Shown here piece by piece: positions 28,671 through 36,289 of a stretch of DNA of 64,000 bases. Source of the stretch: a virus; IMG/VR virus record IMGVR_UViG_3300042987_001940, positions 62,001-126,000 of that record; one strand, written 5' to 3'. Every line of letters begins with the position of its first letter. The stretch's first letter is position 1. A program made the translations under genes and the position numbers. Below the pieces are notes generated by a model. That model was given only the letters and a program-made list of their open reading frames with translations. It did no database searches and was not told the DNA's origin.

Positions 28671-29075
28671 TTATCTAATTCGTTCTAAGAAAAAGTTTAT
28701 TGTTATTGGGTTTGGTAAATTCACAATATAAAATTCTAAAGTAACTCTATATCCATTTTCATCGGGTGCAGGAGTAGCTATCACTTTTGATACACTTACT
28801 CTGGGTTCAAAATTATCTATAGTCTCTGATATCTCACGTTCAATTTGTGCTCCATTAATATCATCGACATTTTCAAACAAAAGTCGTTTTACATTACTTC
28901 CCAAAACAGGATTAAAAGGTCTTTCATAGTGATTTGTCAGAACCAAATTTTTCACTGAATTGGTTATAGCATATTCATTTTTAAATTTATTGATATCTTT
29001 TTTTACTGGATGAACTTTAAAATTTAAGTCCAAATCAGAAAAAATTCTTGTTGTTTTAATATTTACGGTAGCCAT
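28671..29075 (-). CDS. 25: Baseplate wedge protein gp25
   Basis: 134 aa (T4 gp25 132 aa). Carries the GpW/gp25 lysozyme-like fold signature: NEYAITNSVKNLVLTNHYER followed by RPFNPVLGSNVKRLLFEN and an EREISETIDNFEPRVSV core. gp25 nucleates sheath polymerisation and links the inner ring to the sheath through its EPR-type motif, visible here as FEPRV. Next to the PAAR gene and gp6 as in T4 relatives. Confidence 0.88.
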   Translation of the reverse strand: MATVNIKTTRIFSDLDLNFKVHPVKKDINKFKNEYAITNSVKNLVLTNHYERPFNPVLGSNVKRLLFENVDDINGAQIEREISETIDNFEPRVSVSKVIATPAPDENGYRVTLEFYIVNLPNPITINFFLERIR

Positions 29076-29088
29076 GTTCTATTTATTC

Positions 29089-29382
29089 TTAATCTCCAAC
29101 ATAGACGTTAGGTGAACCACTTGCAGTTGCTGGCGCACAATGTGGACCACCAGGTATAGGACAAAGACCATCAGGTTCAGCATTATCTGGACTATGATTT
29201 ACAACCATTTTTTGATTGATAAAAACGTTCTTACATGCAGCTATTAAATTACCACCACTATGAGTATTTGGGTCACCATTAACTGCAACTAAAAGACTAT
29301 TTGCAAATACTGTTGATTGACCAACAACAACTGTTGATGCACCACAAATTCTAGAATCTGTATTTCTATGTATCTGTGCCAT
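29089..29382 (-). CDS. PAAR-repeat spike-tip protein (gp5.4-like)
   Basis: 97 aa. Starts MAQIHRNTDSRICGASTVV and ends with GCPH/HCAPATASGSPNVYVGD-like PAAR repeats; C and H residues (CGAS, HSGG, HSPD, HC) are placed to bind one zinc ion at the apex. PAAR proteins cap the membrane-piercing spike of contractile tails. The gene overlaps the stop of gp5 by one base, as expected for a spike and tip pair. Confidence 0.82.
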   Translation of the reverse strand: MAQIHRNTDSRICGASTVVVGQSTVFANSLLVAVNGDPNTHSGGNLIAACKNVFINQKMVVNHSPDNAEPDGLCPIPGGPHCAPATASGSPNVYVGD

Positions 29383-30218
29383 TATGGATTCAAATCTATT
29401 TTAGGCGCAATAAATGTCATCGTTCCACCTGATTGAACTGTATATGTTCCTCCAACTTGCATATTCACATTTCCATCAACATAAACAGTCACATCACCCT
29501 TTACATAGACTTTTTCATTACCAACAACAACAGTAAATTTGTCTTTTTGAATTCTTTCTGCTCTATCACCAGCAGGACCCCATTCTATATAAGAACCAGA
29601 CCTATGATACAAATGAACTCTTTCATTATCTTTCGTATCATCAAATTCCATCGCATGACCAGATTCTGATTCATATACATTATTATATGGATACTTTGCG
29701 TTATAGTATGGGTCTGGTTCAACTTTGCTTGCTTTTTTAGCTTTTTTCATCGAAACGATAGAATCATCGATACTCTCATTTCGGGCTAAACGTGAAGTTG
29801 TTGGTTCATCTAAACGTCTTGGGTATCCAGTTGCAGTTTCGTTTGGTTTTACTGGTGCAGCAGATAGTTCTGTTTCATTTCTCGGGTCATTATATGGTTG
29901 TTGATTATTAGCTTTTCTCAAAGGTATTTTTGGAAATATACCCATAATCACACGTTCTTGAGCATTTTCTCCGTCCATGAAGAAACCCATAACCATATCA
30001 CCCTCTTTAATCGCATATGGATTTGGATTATTAATAGGTAATAAAGGCATAGCCCATGGTAATGATTCTGTCGGTGCTTGCATTTTGTTATCAGAATCCC
30101 ATCCAACACAACGAACTCTGCAACGACCCATTTTTAGAGGGTCTTGACGACTCTCAACAACACCAGTCCACCATACAAAACCATCTTTACCAGCAAATTT
30201 TTGTTCTTTATCTGACAT
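29382..30218 (-). CDS. 5: Baseplate spike/hub protein gp5 without lysozyme domain
   Basis: 278 aa. The N-terminus (FVWWTGVVESRQDPLKMGRC followed by RVRCVGWDSDNK) is the gp5 OB-fold. ESLPWAMPLLPI and GDMVMGFFMDGENAQERVIM continue it. The C-terminus (YVKGDVTVYVDGNVNMQVGG) is the triple-stranded beta-helix spike. T4 gp5 is 575 aa with a lysozyme in the middle. Here no lysozyme is present, which fits with lytic domains placed on the tape-measure-like protein at 38166-40478. Confidence 0.85.
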   Translation of the reverse strand: MSDKEQKFAGKDGFVWWTGVVESRQDPLKMGRCRVRCVGWDSDNKMQAPTESLPWAMPLLPINNPNPYAIKEGDMVMGFFMDGENAQERVIMGIFPKIPLRKANNQQPYNDPRNETELSAAPVKPNETATGYPRRLDEPTTSRLARNESIDDSIVSMKKAKKASKVEPDPYYNAKYPYNNVYESESGHAMEFDDTKDNERVHLYHRSGSYIEWGPAGDRAERIQKDKFTVVVGNEKVYVKGDVTVYVDGNVNMQVGGTYTVQSGGTMTFIAPKIDLNP

Positions 30219-30219
30219 A

Positions 30220-31551
30220 TTAATAATCTAACATTAGTCTGGTTTCTTCCAAACTGCTTGCTGGAATAAATGGGTTTTGTGTAGAAGTTGTTGCTACTTC
30301 AATAGCTGTTTCGTGTTTGTCAAAACCTATAACATGTCTTGATGCTAAAATAATATATTTACCCGACAAAGTTTCATCTTTTGAATTTATACCTTTGTTG
30401 TGTTTTGAAAAACTTGGTGCATTTATATAAACATTGAAACCTGAACTTAGCTGGAAATTACCAGGCATTAGAAGTTTCAATCTTCTCGACATTAAATTAC
30501 CTATCAGTGATGCTCTCTGAAACATAAATGATTCATAATTTTCTTCTTTTGATAATGATGTGGGGTCATTATTTTTAATATAATTACTTAATTGTTTTGC
30601 GGCACCAAATACATTCATCATTTTTTTCGAATCGAATGCTTGAATATTTGTAACTCCATCTCGATTCTCTATTACAGAAACATTTGGGTTTTTATTTCCA
30701 TGTTTCATATCTGCAAAGACATCGCCGTAACTTATATTCTTATTGGCTATCACACCCGTCATTGGGTCAAACCCTATAAATTTACCAGCATTTACACCAT
30801 CACGAATTCTCTGATTTTCATCCACTTGTTCTACCATTTGCATCGCTCTTGCCATTTTCATTTCGTCTATGGGGTCAGCATCTTTTTGATTTTTTAAATC
30901 AAAAATAATGTCGAGAACTTGCTCTTGTGTCAATAATGTCGATAGTGATGCAAAATTATAACCTATAACATTTTGAAAAAATAAAAAGTTAGGTGAATTT
31001 TGTATATCGATTGACCTTTTTGTGCACCATTGAATGGCATCAATAGGTCTTAAATTAGGTATTACAATTTTTTTAATACCTTTTGTATTCTCATAAAGAC
31101 CCTTATAATTATTTTTTGGTATTTTTAAATAGTTCTCAAGTATTCTTTTTACTATAGATGAGTATGTGCCTTCAAAAGATTGATTTATTTTTTGTTGGTC
31201 TGAAAACATTAATTCATCAGAAACAAAATGTAAAATATATTGTTCGTTGGTAAGATTTGTATTTTTTCTGTCAGATTGTTTATAAATTCTAAATGCTTTT
31301 TTGAATCTAGCAACAGGAAATTTTGCACTCTTTGATATCTCAATTAAAATTGATTCTGAACCATCAAACATTAATTTATTTGCAAGTCCTATAGAATCTG
31401 ATATTAACAAATTTCCAGACATAACAGGAACAAGCATCGAATCAAATATATTCAACTCAATGAATAAGTTTGTTATGTCAATTTTACCAGATTTAGTAAC
31501 TATAGATAATTCTATAATTTTAAAATCAGTAGCTTTTCTGAAAAAGTTCAT
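30220..31551 (-). CDS. Baseplate hub protein, gp27-like
   Basis: 443 aa. N-terminus FKIIELSIVTKSGKIDITNL with MSGNLLISDSIGLANKLMFD and later FVSDELMFSDQQKINQSFEG are typical of the hub protein that sits on the gp5 spike and adapts the trimeric hub to the hexameric tube (T4 gp27, 391 aa; GpD in P2). Position directly upstream of gp5 and downstream of gp53 supports it. Sequence similarity to T4 gp27 is weak by eye, so the assignment leans on context. Confidence 0.65.
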   Translation of the reverse strand: MNFFRKATDFKIIELSIVTKSGKIDITNLFIELNIFDSMLVPVMSGNLLISDSIGLANKLMFDGSESILIEISKSAKFPVARFKKAFRIYKQSDRKNTNLTNEQYILHFVSDELMFSDQQKINQSFEGTYSSIVKRILENYLKIPKNNYKGLYENTKGIKKIVIPNLRPIDAIQWCTKRSIDIQNSPNFLFFQNVIGYNFASLSTLLTQEQVLDIIFDLKNQKDADPIDEMKMARAMQMVEQVDENQRIRDGVNAGKFIGFDPMTGVIANKNISYGDVFADMKHGNKNPNVSVIENRDGVTNIQAFDSKKMMNVFGAAKQLSNYIKNNDPTSLSKEENYESFMFQRASLIGNLMSRRLKLLMPGNFQLSSGFNVYINAPSFSKHNKGINSKDETLSGKYIILASRHVIGFDKHETAIEVATTSTQNPFIPASSLEETRLMLDY

Positions 31552-32210
31552 AGAGAAATTACTCTTTTAAATTCTTCTTCGACTTGCGTAACAAATTCAG
31601 GTTTAAGTAAATTAATTTCTCTTTTTTCTTCATTCGTTTCAACTTCATAATCATAATATGTTTTTTTCTCTTTTGATGTTGTTACTGTAATTACATTACC
31701 GTCTTGTAATGTATATGTATTTGATGAACTCGCAACGTTTGCATATGTATTTGCATCAACTTCAATTTTTTCAGTCGTTATTGAACCTGTAGAAGAACCA
31801 TCAGCAACAGATGTTTTAATAATTTTGTAATATGAATGTGTATTATTGACACTCATCGCCCATGCTAACCCAGTTTGGACTGTTGTATTTGCTGCACCAT
31901 TTGCTGAATATTTTTTATCGACATAATCAATGAAACTATTGTAACTTAAAGGCCATTCGTATTGTGGGTCAATAATGTCATTAAACATTAAAACAATCCA
32001 ATGTCTTTCAACGTCACCATAAAATTTATAAGCAATAATTTCTGGTGTATCACCTTCTCTTATTTGATATGGGTAAAACACAAGAGAATTATTTTTAAAT
32101 TTTTGTTCAAAACCAAATCTTGCAATAATATTCGTTACTGTATCTAATCCATTAACACTCGTATTACCTGAGTAATATACGGAAGGATAATAATTGAAAA
32201 ATTCTGCCAT
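31548..32210 (-). CDS. 53: Baseplate wedge protein gp53
   Basis: 220 aa (T4 gp53 196 aa). FFNYYPSVYYSGNTSVNGLD, NNSLVFYPYQIREGDTPEII, AYKFYGDVERHWIVLMFNDI and IDPQYEWPLSY form the conserved gp53 core with a LysM-like element. gp53 joins adjacent wedges in the baseplate. Overlaps the next gene start by four bases (ATGA type), as in co-translated baseplate genes. Confidence 0.86.
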   Translation of the reverse strand: MAEFFNYYPSVYYSGNTSVNGLDTVTNIIARFGFEQKFKNNSLVFYPYQIREGDTPEIIAYKFYGDVERHWIVLMFNDIIDPQYEWPLSYNSFIDYVDKKYSANGAANTTVQTGLAWAMSVNNTHSYYKIIKTSVADGSSTGSITTEKIEVDANTYANVASSSNTYTLQDGNVITVTTSKEKKTYYDYEVETNEEKREINLLKPEFVTQVEEEFKRVISL

Positions 32211-32213
32211 ATT

Positions 32214-33524
32214 TTATCCGCCTAAAGTTTCCTCTCTTATTAAATCTTTATTAAAATCATCTTTTGTTAGATACTTTGTTTCTTGGAATTGTAATTGAAC
32301 ATTAATATGAACTGGCATACCTGTTCTACCATAAGTAGGAAAATTTTCTCCAGGAACTTCATATGTCTGAAATCCTTCAGGTGCATAGTTCACATCAATA
32401 GTTTTCAAAATACAATTTGAAGCTATTGGTGGTATATTTGGATTTTCACGTCCACCATAATAAAATTTTATATCAAATTCTGAAGGAGGAACTAGAAAAC
32501 CACCAACTTTTATTTTTCCAGTTTCTATTTCGGGTTTTGATGGTGCTTGATGATATCGTAATCTTTCAATTATTCTTTGGACTTCAAGAGCCTCTTTTTC
32601 ACTTCTAGGGTAAAAATCAAAAGTAAATTGAAACGTTCTAAAATTTGGTCCACTATAAATCATTTCAAGCATTGGATTTGGAACAGCACCAGTTGCACCA
32701 AGTAGCGCAAGTTTTCCAGTATTTTTACTACCTAAAGCAGAAGCAACAGCTTCTCCACCTTTTTGGCCAACGGCGGCACCAACTGATGCTAAACCCGACC
32801 CAACGCCTTTCATAAGTGCTACCACTTTACTTTCATTTTTTGCTGCTTCTTTGTATTGTTCTAACGCAGCATCAATACCACCTGCAACTTTACCAGCAAG
32901 TTCACCGCCAATATTAGCATCTGCATAACCCTGACTATATTGATATAAAACTGTATCGGGCATATACAATGCAATCGCATCTTTCGTCAATCTTGTAGTT
33001 TTTCCTGAAAAAATAGACTCACCTTTTATTTTATTAATTGAATTGTCTATTAATCCTTTTGTTGCCTGAGAACTTCCATTAAACTGTCCGTTACCTAAAA
33101 CGTTATCTAATGAGCTCCCCATACCAGAAACTGCATTTTTGAATGATTGAAATATATTGCTTATACCTGCACCAGAATTTATTTGATTTGCTATCTCATT
33201 ACCATAACTTTTTAAATTATTTGTTAGATTTTGTATTGAGTTTCCAGAACCAGAACCTGAAAATGATACTCCACCCCTACCTTGACCAAAGTCATTTGCA
33301 TTTGTGGGTATATCATCTTTTTGTAATGCGTTTTTTATCGCACCACCAACACCAACTTGTTCTCTGATATAAAAAACTACATAATGACTCTTATCATAGT
33401 TTCCCAAATCGATTGGATAACGATAAGTAGACCTCTGAAAATCAGAACTAACCAGTTTTTCTAATGGTCCACTTCTGACCTCATTTTTATTGAATTTTAT
33501 GTCTGAAAAACCAAAAAGAGCCAT
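32214..33524 (-). CDS. 48: Baseplate tail-tube cap protein gp48
   Basis: 436 aa. MALFGFSDIKFNKNEV, then YRYPIDLGNYDKSHYVVFYI and near the C-terminus YSGPNFRTFQFTFDFYPRS with EVQRIIERLRYHQAP. These match the tube-cap (gp48/gp54) family, in which a tube-like fold caps the hub and starts tube assembly. The central Ala/Gly-rich helical region is variable. T4 gp48 is 364 aa. First gene of the minus-strand baseplate operon; a late-type promoter candidate lies ~30 bp upstream at 33553-33560. Confidence 0.72.
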   Translation of the reverse strand: MALFGFSDIKFNKNEVRSGPLEKLVSSDFQRSTYRYPIDLGNYDKSHYVVFYIREQVGVGGAIKNALQKDDIPTNANDFGQGRGGVSFSGSGSGNSIQNLTNNLKSYGNEIANQINSGAGISNIFQSFKNAVSGMGSSLDNVLGNGQFNGSSQATKGLIDNSINKIKGESIFSGKTTRLTKDAIALYMPDTVLYQYSQGYADANIGGELAGKVAGGIDAALEQYKEAAKNESKVVALMKGVGSGLASVGAAVGQKGGEAVASALGSKNTGKLALLGATGAVPNPMLEMIYSGPNFRTFQFTFDFYPRSEKEALEVQRIIERLRYHQAPSKPEIETGKIKVGGFLVPPSEFDIKFYYGGRENPNIPPIASNCILKTIDVNYAPEGFQTYEVPGENFPTYGRTGMPVHINVQLQFQETKYLTKDDFNKDLIREETLGG

Positions 33525-33552
33525 TTTGATTCCTAATAAGTTAGATAAGTAT

Positions 33553-33560
33553 TATTTATG
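33553..33560 (-). promoter_or_regulatory. Candidate late-type promoter (CATAAATA)
   Basis: CATAAATA on the minus strand, 29-36 bp before the gp48 ATG (33524), one base off the T4 late -10 element. It overlaps the gp4 start codon on the plus strand, in a 33-bp divergent gap that leaves little other room for a promoter. A short AT-rich match is weak on its own. Confidence 0.32.
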
Positions 33561-33992
33561 TCATATAAAGGTAGATTTACACCAAAATACCCTCAAAAAT
33601 ATAGAGGTAAAGTCAACGATATAGTATATCGCTCTAATTGGGAACTTAGAGTGATGAAGTGGTTGGATGAAAATTCCAGTATCATCTGGTGGTCATCCGA
33701 AGAACTAATTATTCGCTATAAGTCGCCAATAGACCAGAGAATACATAGATATTTTCCGGATTTCGTCATTCATACAAGAAAAAAAGACGGTAATGAGAAA
33801 ACTATGGTTATAGAAATAAAACCATATAAACAAACTCAAAAACCAACACAAAAGCGTAAAACAAAAACATATTTAGAAGAAGCTAAAACATACATTGTCA
33901 ATCAGGAAAAATGGAAAGCAGCCGATATATTTTGCCAAGAACATGGATGGCAATTTATTGTATTAACTGAAAAAGATTTAGGCATAAGATAA
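33558..33992 (+). CDS. 4: Head-completion nuclease-like protein gp4
   Basis: 144 aa (T4 gp4 150 aa). YRGKVNDIVYRSNWELRVMK, WWSSEELIIRYKSPIDQRIH, RYFPDFVIHTRKKDG and MVIEIKPYKQTQKP give a PD-(D/E)xK-type fold (FPDF ... EIKP) typical of the gp4/gp50 head-completion family and TnsA-like endonucleases. In T4, gp4 acts on the filled head before neck joining. First gene of the plus-strand block and adjacent to gp53/gp48 as in T4. Confidence 0.88.
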   Translation: MSYKGRFTPKYPQKYRGKVNDIVYRSNWELRVMKWLDENSSIIWWSSEELIIRYKSPIDQRIHRYFPDFVIHTRKKDGNEKTMVIEIKPYKQTQKPTQKRKTKTYLEEAKTYIVNQEKWKAADIFCQEHGWQFIVLTEKDLGIR

Positions 33993-33999
33993 ATAGATA

Positions 34000-34581
34000 A
34001 TGGCTAAAAAATTAATAGACAGAATACAAGAATCCCTTGCGAAAGAGGGTTTTAAACCTAGAACAAATGCTTCTAGACAATGGCTTCGTGCTAAAGTTAA
34101 AGAATTAAAACCAACGTCAGATACTTTGATGAGAGATAGAGAAAGATTAAAACAAAAATCTCTTTTAGGTAGAATGTATTTTTACTACTATGACCCAAAA
34201 ACAAAAGATAAATTACCATACTATGACACATTTCCATTGGTTATACCTATTGAAAGATATAACGATGGATTTTTAGGTCTAAATCTACATTATATACATC
34301 CAAAACAGAGAATAATTTTGTTGGATAAGTTAAGCACAACATTAACAGATGATAATTATGATGAAAAAACCAGATTACGTGTAACATATCCACATTTGAT
34401 TGCAACATCAAAAGCATTTGAAGCCATGCCATGCATCAAAAGATATCTATTTAATCATATAGAATCAAGATTTCTAGAAATAAACGCAAGCGAGTGGGAT
34501 ATAGCAGTAATGTTGCCTGTCGAGAGTTTTGTGAATGCTTCAAAAAATAAAGTATTTTACGATTCAAGGAAAAAATTCTAA
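34000..34581 (+). CDS. Conserved T4-like phage protein, possibly gp2-type DNA end protector
   Basis: 193 aa. Contains RMYFYYYDPKTKDKLPYYD, TFPLVIPIERYNDGFLGLNL and HYIHPKQRIILLDKL, a stretch I associate with conserved proteins beside gp4 in T4-like phages. T4 has gene 2 (DNA end protector) next to gene 4, so position makes gp2 the first candidate, but T4 gp2 is larger (274 aa) and I see no decisive motif. Starts 7 bp after gp4 and overlaps the next start by one base. Confidence 0.6.
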   Translation: MAKKLIDRIQESLAKEGFKPRTNASRQWLRAKVKELKPTSDTLMRDRERLKQKSLLGRMYFYYYDPKTKDKLPYYDTFPLVIPIERYNDGFLGLNLHYIHPKQRIILLDKLSTTLTDDNYDEKTRLRVTYPHLIATSKAFEAMPCIKRYLFNHIESRFLEINASEWDIAVMLPVESFVNASKNKVFYDSRKKF

Positions 34582-35342
34582 TGTCGTTTTCACCCAATCT
34601 GTTCCTATCAAATATACGCGGCAAAGATGGACTTGCAAAACCATGTCGTTTTCAAGTAATATTACCAATTCCAAATGTAGTTAATAATTCTATAGGTAAT
34701 TCAATTATAGAAAAAATATTAAATTTTCCAAATTCCATTTTTACTGATGTCACTGATGCCATAACTTCTGCTGTGGGTGGTGCTAAAGACGCACAAAACA
34801 GTGATGCTAAATCGACAACAACGGGTTCTCTATCACGTTATTTGTCTTTACAGTGTGAATCAGCCGAATTACCAGGCAGAACATTACAAACTGCTGATGT
34901 AAAAATTTATGGACCAATTTTTAAAGTGCCATATCAAAGTGTATATGGTGATACAAATCTAACTTTTTTATGCACAAACGACTTTTATGAAAGAAAATTA
35001 TTTGATAGATGGATGGAAGCAATTCATCCATCTGATACAAACAACGTCAGATATGCCAAAGGTGAAAATTCAAGATATCTGACAAATATAAAAATAATTC
35101 AATATGATGATTTTATAAAACAAATATATGCGGTTGAATTAATAGATGCATTCCCTATAGGAATAGCATCTCAAGCACTAAATTGGGGTGAAGAAGGTTT
35201 TCATCGATTGGGTGTTCAATTCGCTTATCAAAAATACAAAACATTATATAACGGTAACTATAATCTTGGAGAAGCGGCTACGGCGTTATTTGGTTCAGCA
35301 GCTTCAAGATTATTACCTATAGGCACAGCACTAACACTATAA
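34581..35342 (+). CDS. 54: Baseplate tail-tube initiator gp54
   Basis: 253 aa. Core LSLQCESAELPGRTLQTADV, KIYGPIFKVPYQSVYGDTNL and ERKLFDRWMEAIHP is the tube-like fold shared by tail tube (gp19) and tube initiator proteins. Length is nearer gp54 (320 aa in T4) than gp19 (163 aa), and the neighbours are baseplate chaperones and the tape measure, not sheath genes. It starts the polymerisation of the tube on gp48. N-terminal ~70 aa include a variable Ser/Asn-rich insert. Confidence 0.72.
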   Translation: MSFSPNLFLSNIRGKDGLAKPCRFQVILPIPNVVNNSIGNSIIEKILNFPNSIFTDVTDAITSAVGGAKDAQNSDAKSTTTGSLSRYLSLQCESAELPGRTLQTADVKIYGPIFKVPYQSVYGDTNLTFLCTNDFYERKLFDRWMEAIHPSDTNNVRYAKGENSRYLTNIKIIQYDDFIKQIYAVELIDAFPIGIASQALNWGEEGFHRLGVQFAYQKYKTLYNGNYNLGEAATALFGSAASRLLPIGTALTL

Positions 35343-35360
35343 CTTTAACGTGAGGATATT

Positions 35361-36098
35361 ATGTCATTACCAAAAATAGATGTACCAACATATGAGTTGA
35401 AATTAATTTCGACAGGAAAATCTATAAGATTTCGTCCATTTCTTGTAAAAGAACAGAAATTGTTTTTTATGGCCTCAGAATCACCTGACCCTAAAGAAAC
35501 AATAAATGTAATCAAACAAGTATTAAAAAATTGTATTCTTGATGATATCAATATCGATGATTTACCTGTATTTGATTTAGAATATGTTTTCGTAAATCTT
35601 CGTGCAAGGTCTGTGGAAGAAATAGTAAACTTAAAATATAAGTGTAATAATATTGTGGGTAAAGACGACAAAGGTGATGATAAGAAATGTAATAATGTCG
35701 TTGAATTTGATGTGAATTTATTGGATATCAAACCAATAGTAAATCCAGAACACTCAAATAAATTTCAATTGACAGAAAATCTAGGTATTTGTTTAAAATA
35801 TCCTACATTTGAAATGATTGAAAAATATGAGGGTAAAGAGTCTGGTGATGTAATGTTGGAAATTCTAACGGATTGTATTGATTACTTATACGATAAAGAC
35901 CAAATTTATTATGCGAAAGATTCAACAAAAGAAGAACTTCGTGAATTTGTTGATAATCTCCAGCAAAGAAATTTAGAAAAAATACAAAAATTCTTTGAGA
36001 CTGTTCCTGAATTAAAAAAAGAAGTTGAATTTAAATGTAATAAATGTGAATATGCTGAAAAACTTACTATTAAAGGCATAGAAAATTTTTTCGGCTAG
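35361..36098 (+). CDS. 26: Baseplate hub assembly chaperone gp26
   Basis: 245 aa. PTYELKLISTGKSIRFRPFL with VKEQKLFFMA is the signature of the T4 baseplate hub assembly family (gp26). FMASESPDPKETINVIKQVL and ILTDCIDYLYDKDQIYY follow. Four cysteines (C95, C110, C226, C229; CxxC at the end) may bind zinc. A GTGAGGATATT ribosome site precedes the ATG. The last codons GAA AAT TTT TTC GGC TAG contain two -1 slippery heptamers, so a longer gp26-gp51 fusion is likely made from this gene (see next entries). Confidence 0.82.
   Translation: MSLPKIDVPTYELKLISTGKSIRFRPFLVKEQKLFFMASESPDPKETINVIKQVLKNCILDDINIDDLPVFDLEYVFVNLRARSVEEIVNLKYKCNNIVGKDDKGDDKKCNNVVEFDVNLLDIKPIVNPEHSNKFQLTENLGICLKYPTFEMIEKYEGKESGDVMLEILTDCIDYLYDKDQIYYAKDSTKEELREFVDNLQQRNLEKIQKFFETVPELKKEVEFKCNKCEYAEKLTIKGIENFFG
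36083..36092 (+). promoter_or_regulatory. Predicted -1 programmed frameshift site (gp26 to gp51)
   Basis: In the gp26 frame the codons AAT TTT TTC overlap two X-XXY-YYZ heptamers: A AAT TTT (36083-36089) and T TTT TTC (36086-36092). A -1 slip enters the gp51-like frame exactly, four and two codons before the gp26 stop (36096). The gp51 frame has no usable ATG before its conserved part, so slippage explains its expression. The arrangement mirrors lambda G/GT ahead of the tape measure gene. No stimulatory hairpin was identified by eye. Confidence 0.62.
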
Positions 36099-36289
36099 TT
36101 GTTCGTTATGATACTCTGAGTAATTACTATCAGACTAATTTTGCGTTGATGCAGCATCACAAATATAGTCTGACTGAACTTGAAAATATGATTCCATGGG
36201 AAAGAACAATTTATGTTGGTCTTTTGGTAGACTATTTGAAAAAAGAAAAAGAAAGAATAGAATTACAAAAACAGACAAGAAAAAAATAA
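36092..36289 (+). CDS. 51: gp51-like hub assembly segment, expressed by -1 frameshift from gp26
   Basis: Open frame of 65 codons after the slip site (the frame is open from 36074). The product contains RYDTLSNYYQTNFALMQHH, KYSLTELENMIPWERTIYVG and LLVDYLKKEKERIE, which matches the C-terminal region of gp51-type baseplate hub catalysts (MIPWER-iYv-LL). The first ATG (at 36149) falls inside this conserved part and lacks a ribosome site, so independent initiation is unlikely. The stop is directly next to the ATG of the tape-measure gene at 36290. Alternative: expression from a non-AUG codon. Confidence 0.66.
   Translation, partial: RLVVRYDTLSNYYQTNFALMQHHKYSLTELENMIPWERTIYVGLLVDYLKKEKERIELQKQTRKK

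Noticed and set aside
23808-34000. GATAAATA/AATAAATA motifs before gp8, gp25 and the 34000 gene as late promoters
   Set aside because: They lie only 6-8 bp before the ATG, leaving no room for a leader, and so are more likely part of A-rich translation starts.
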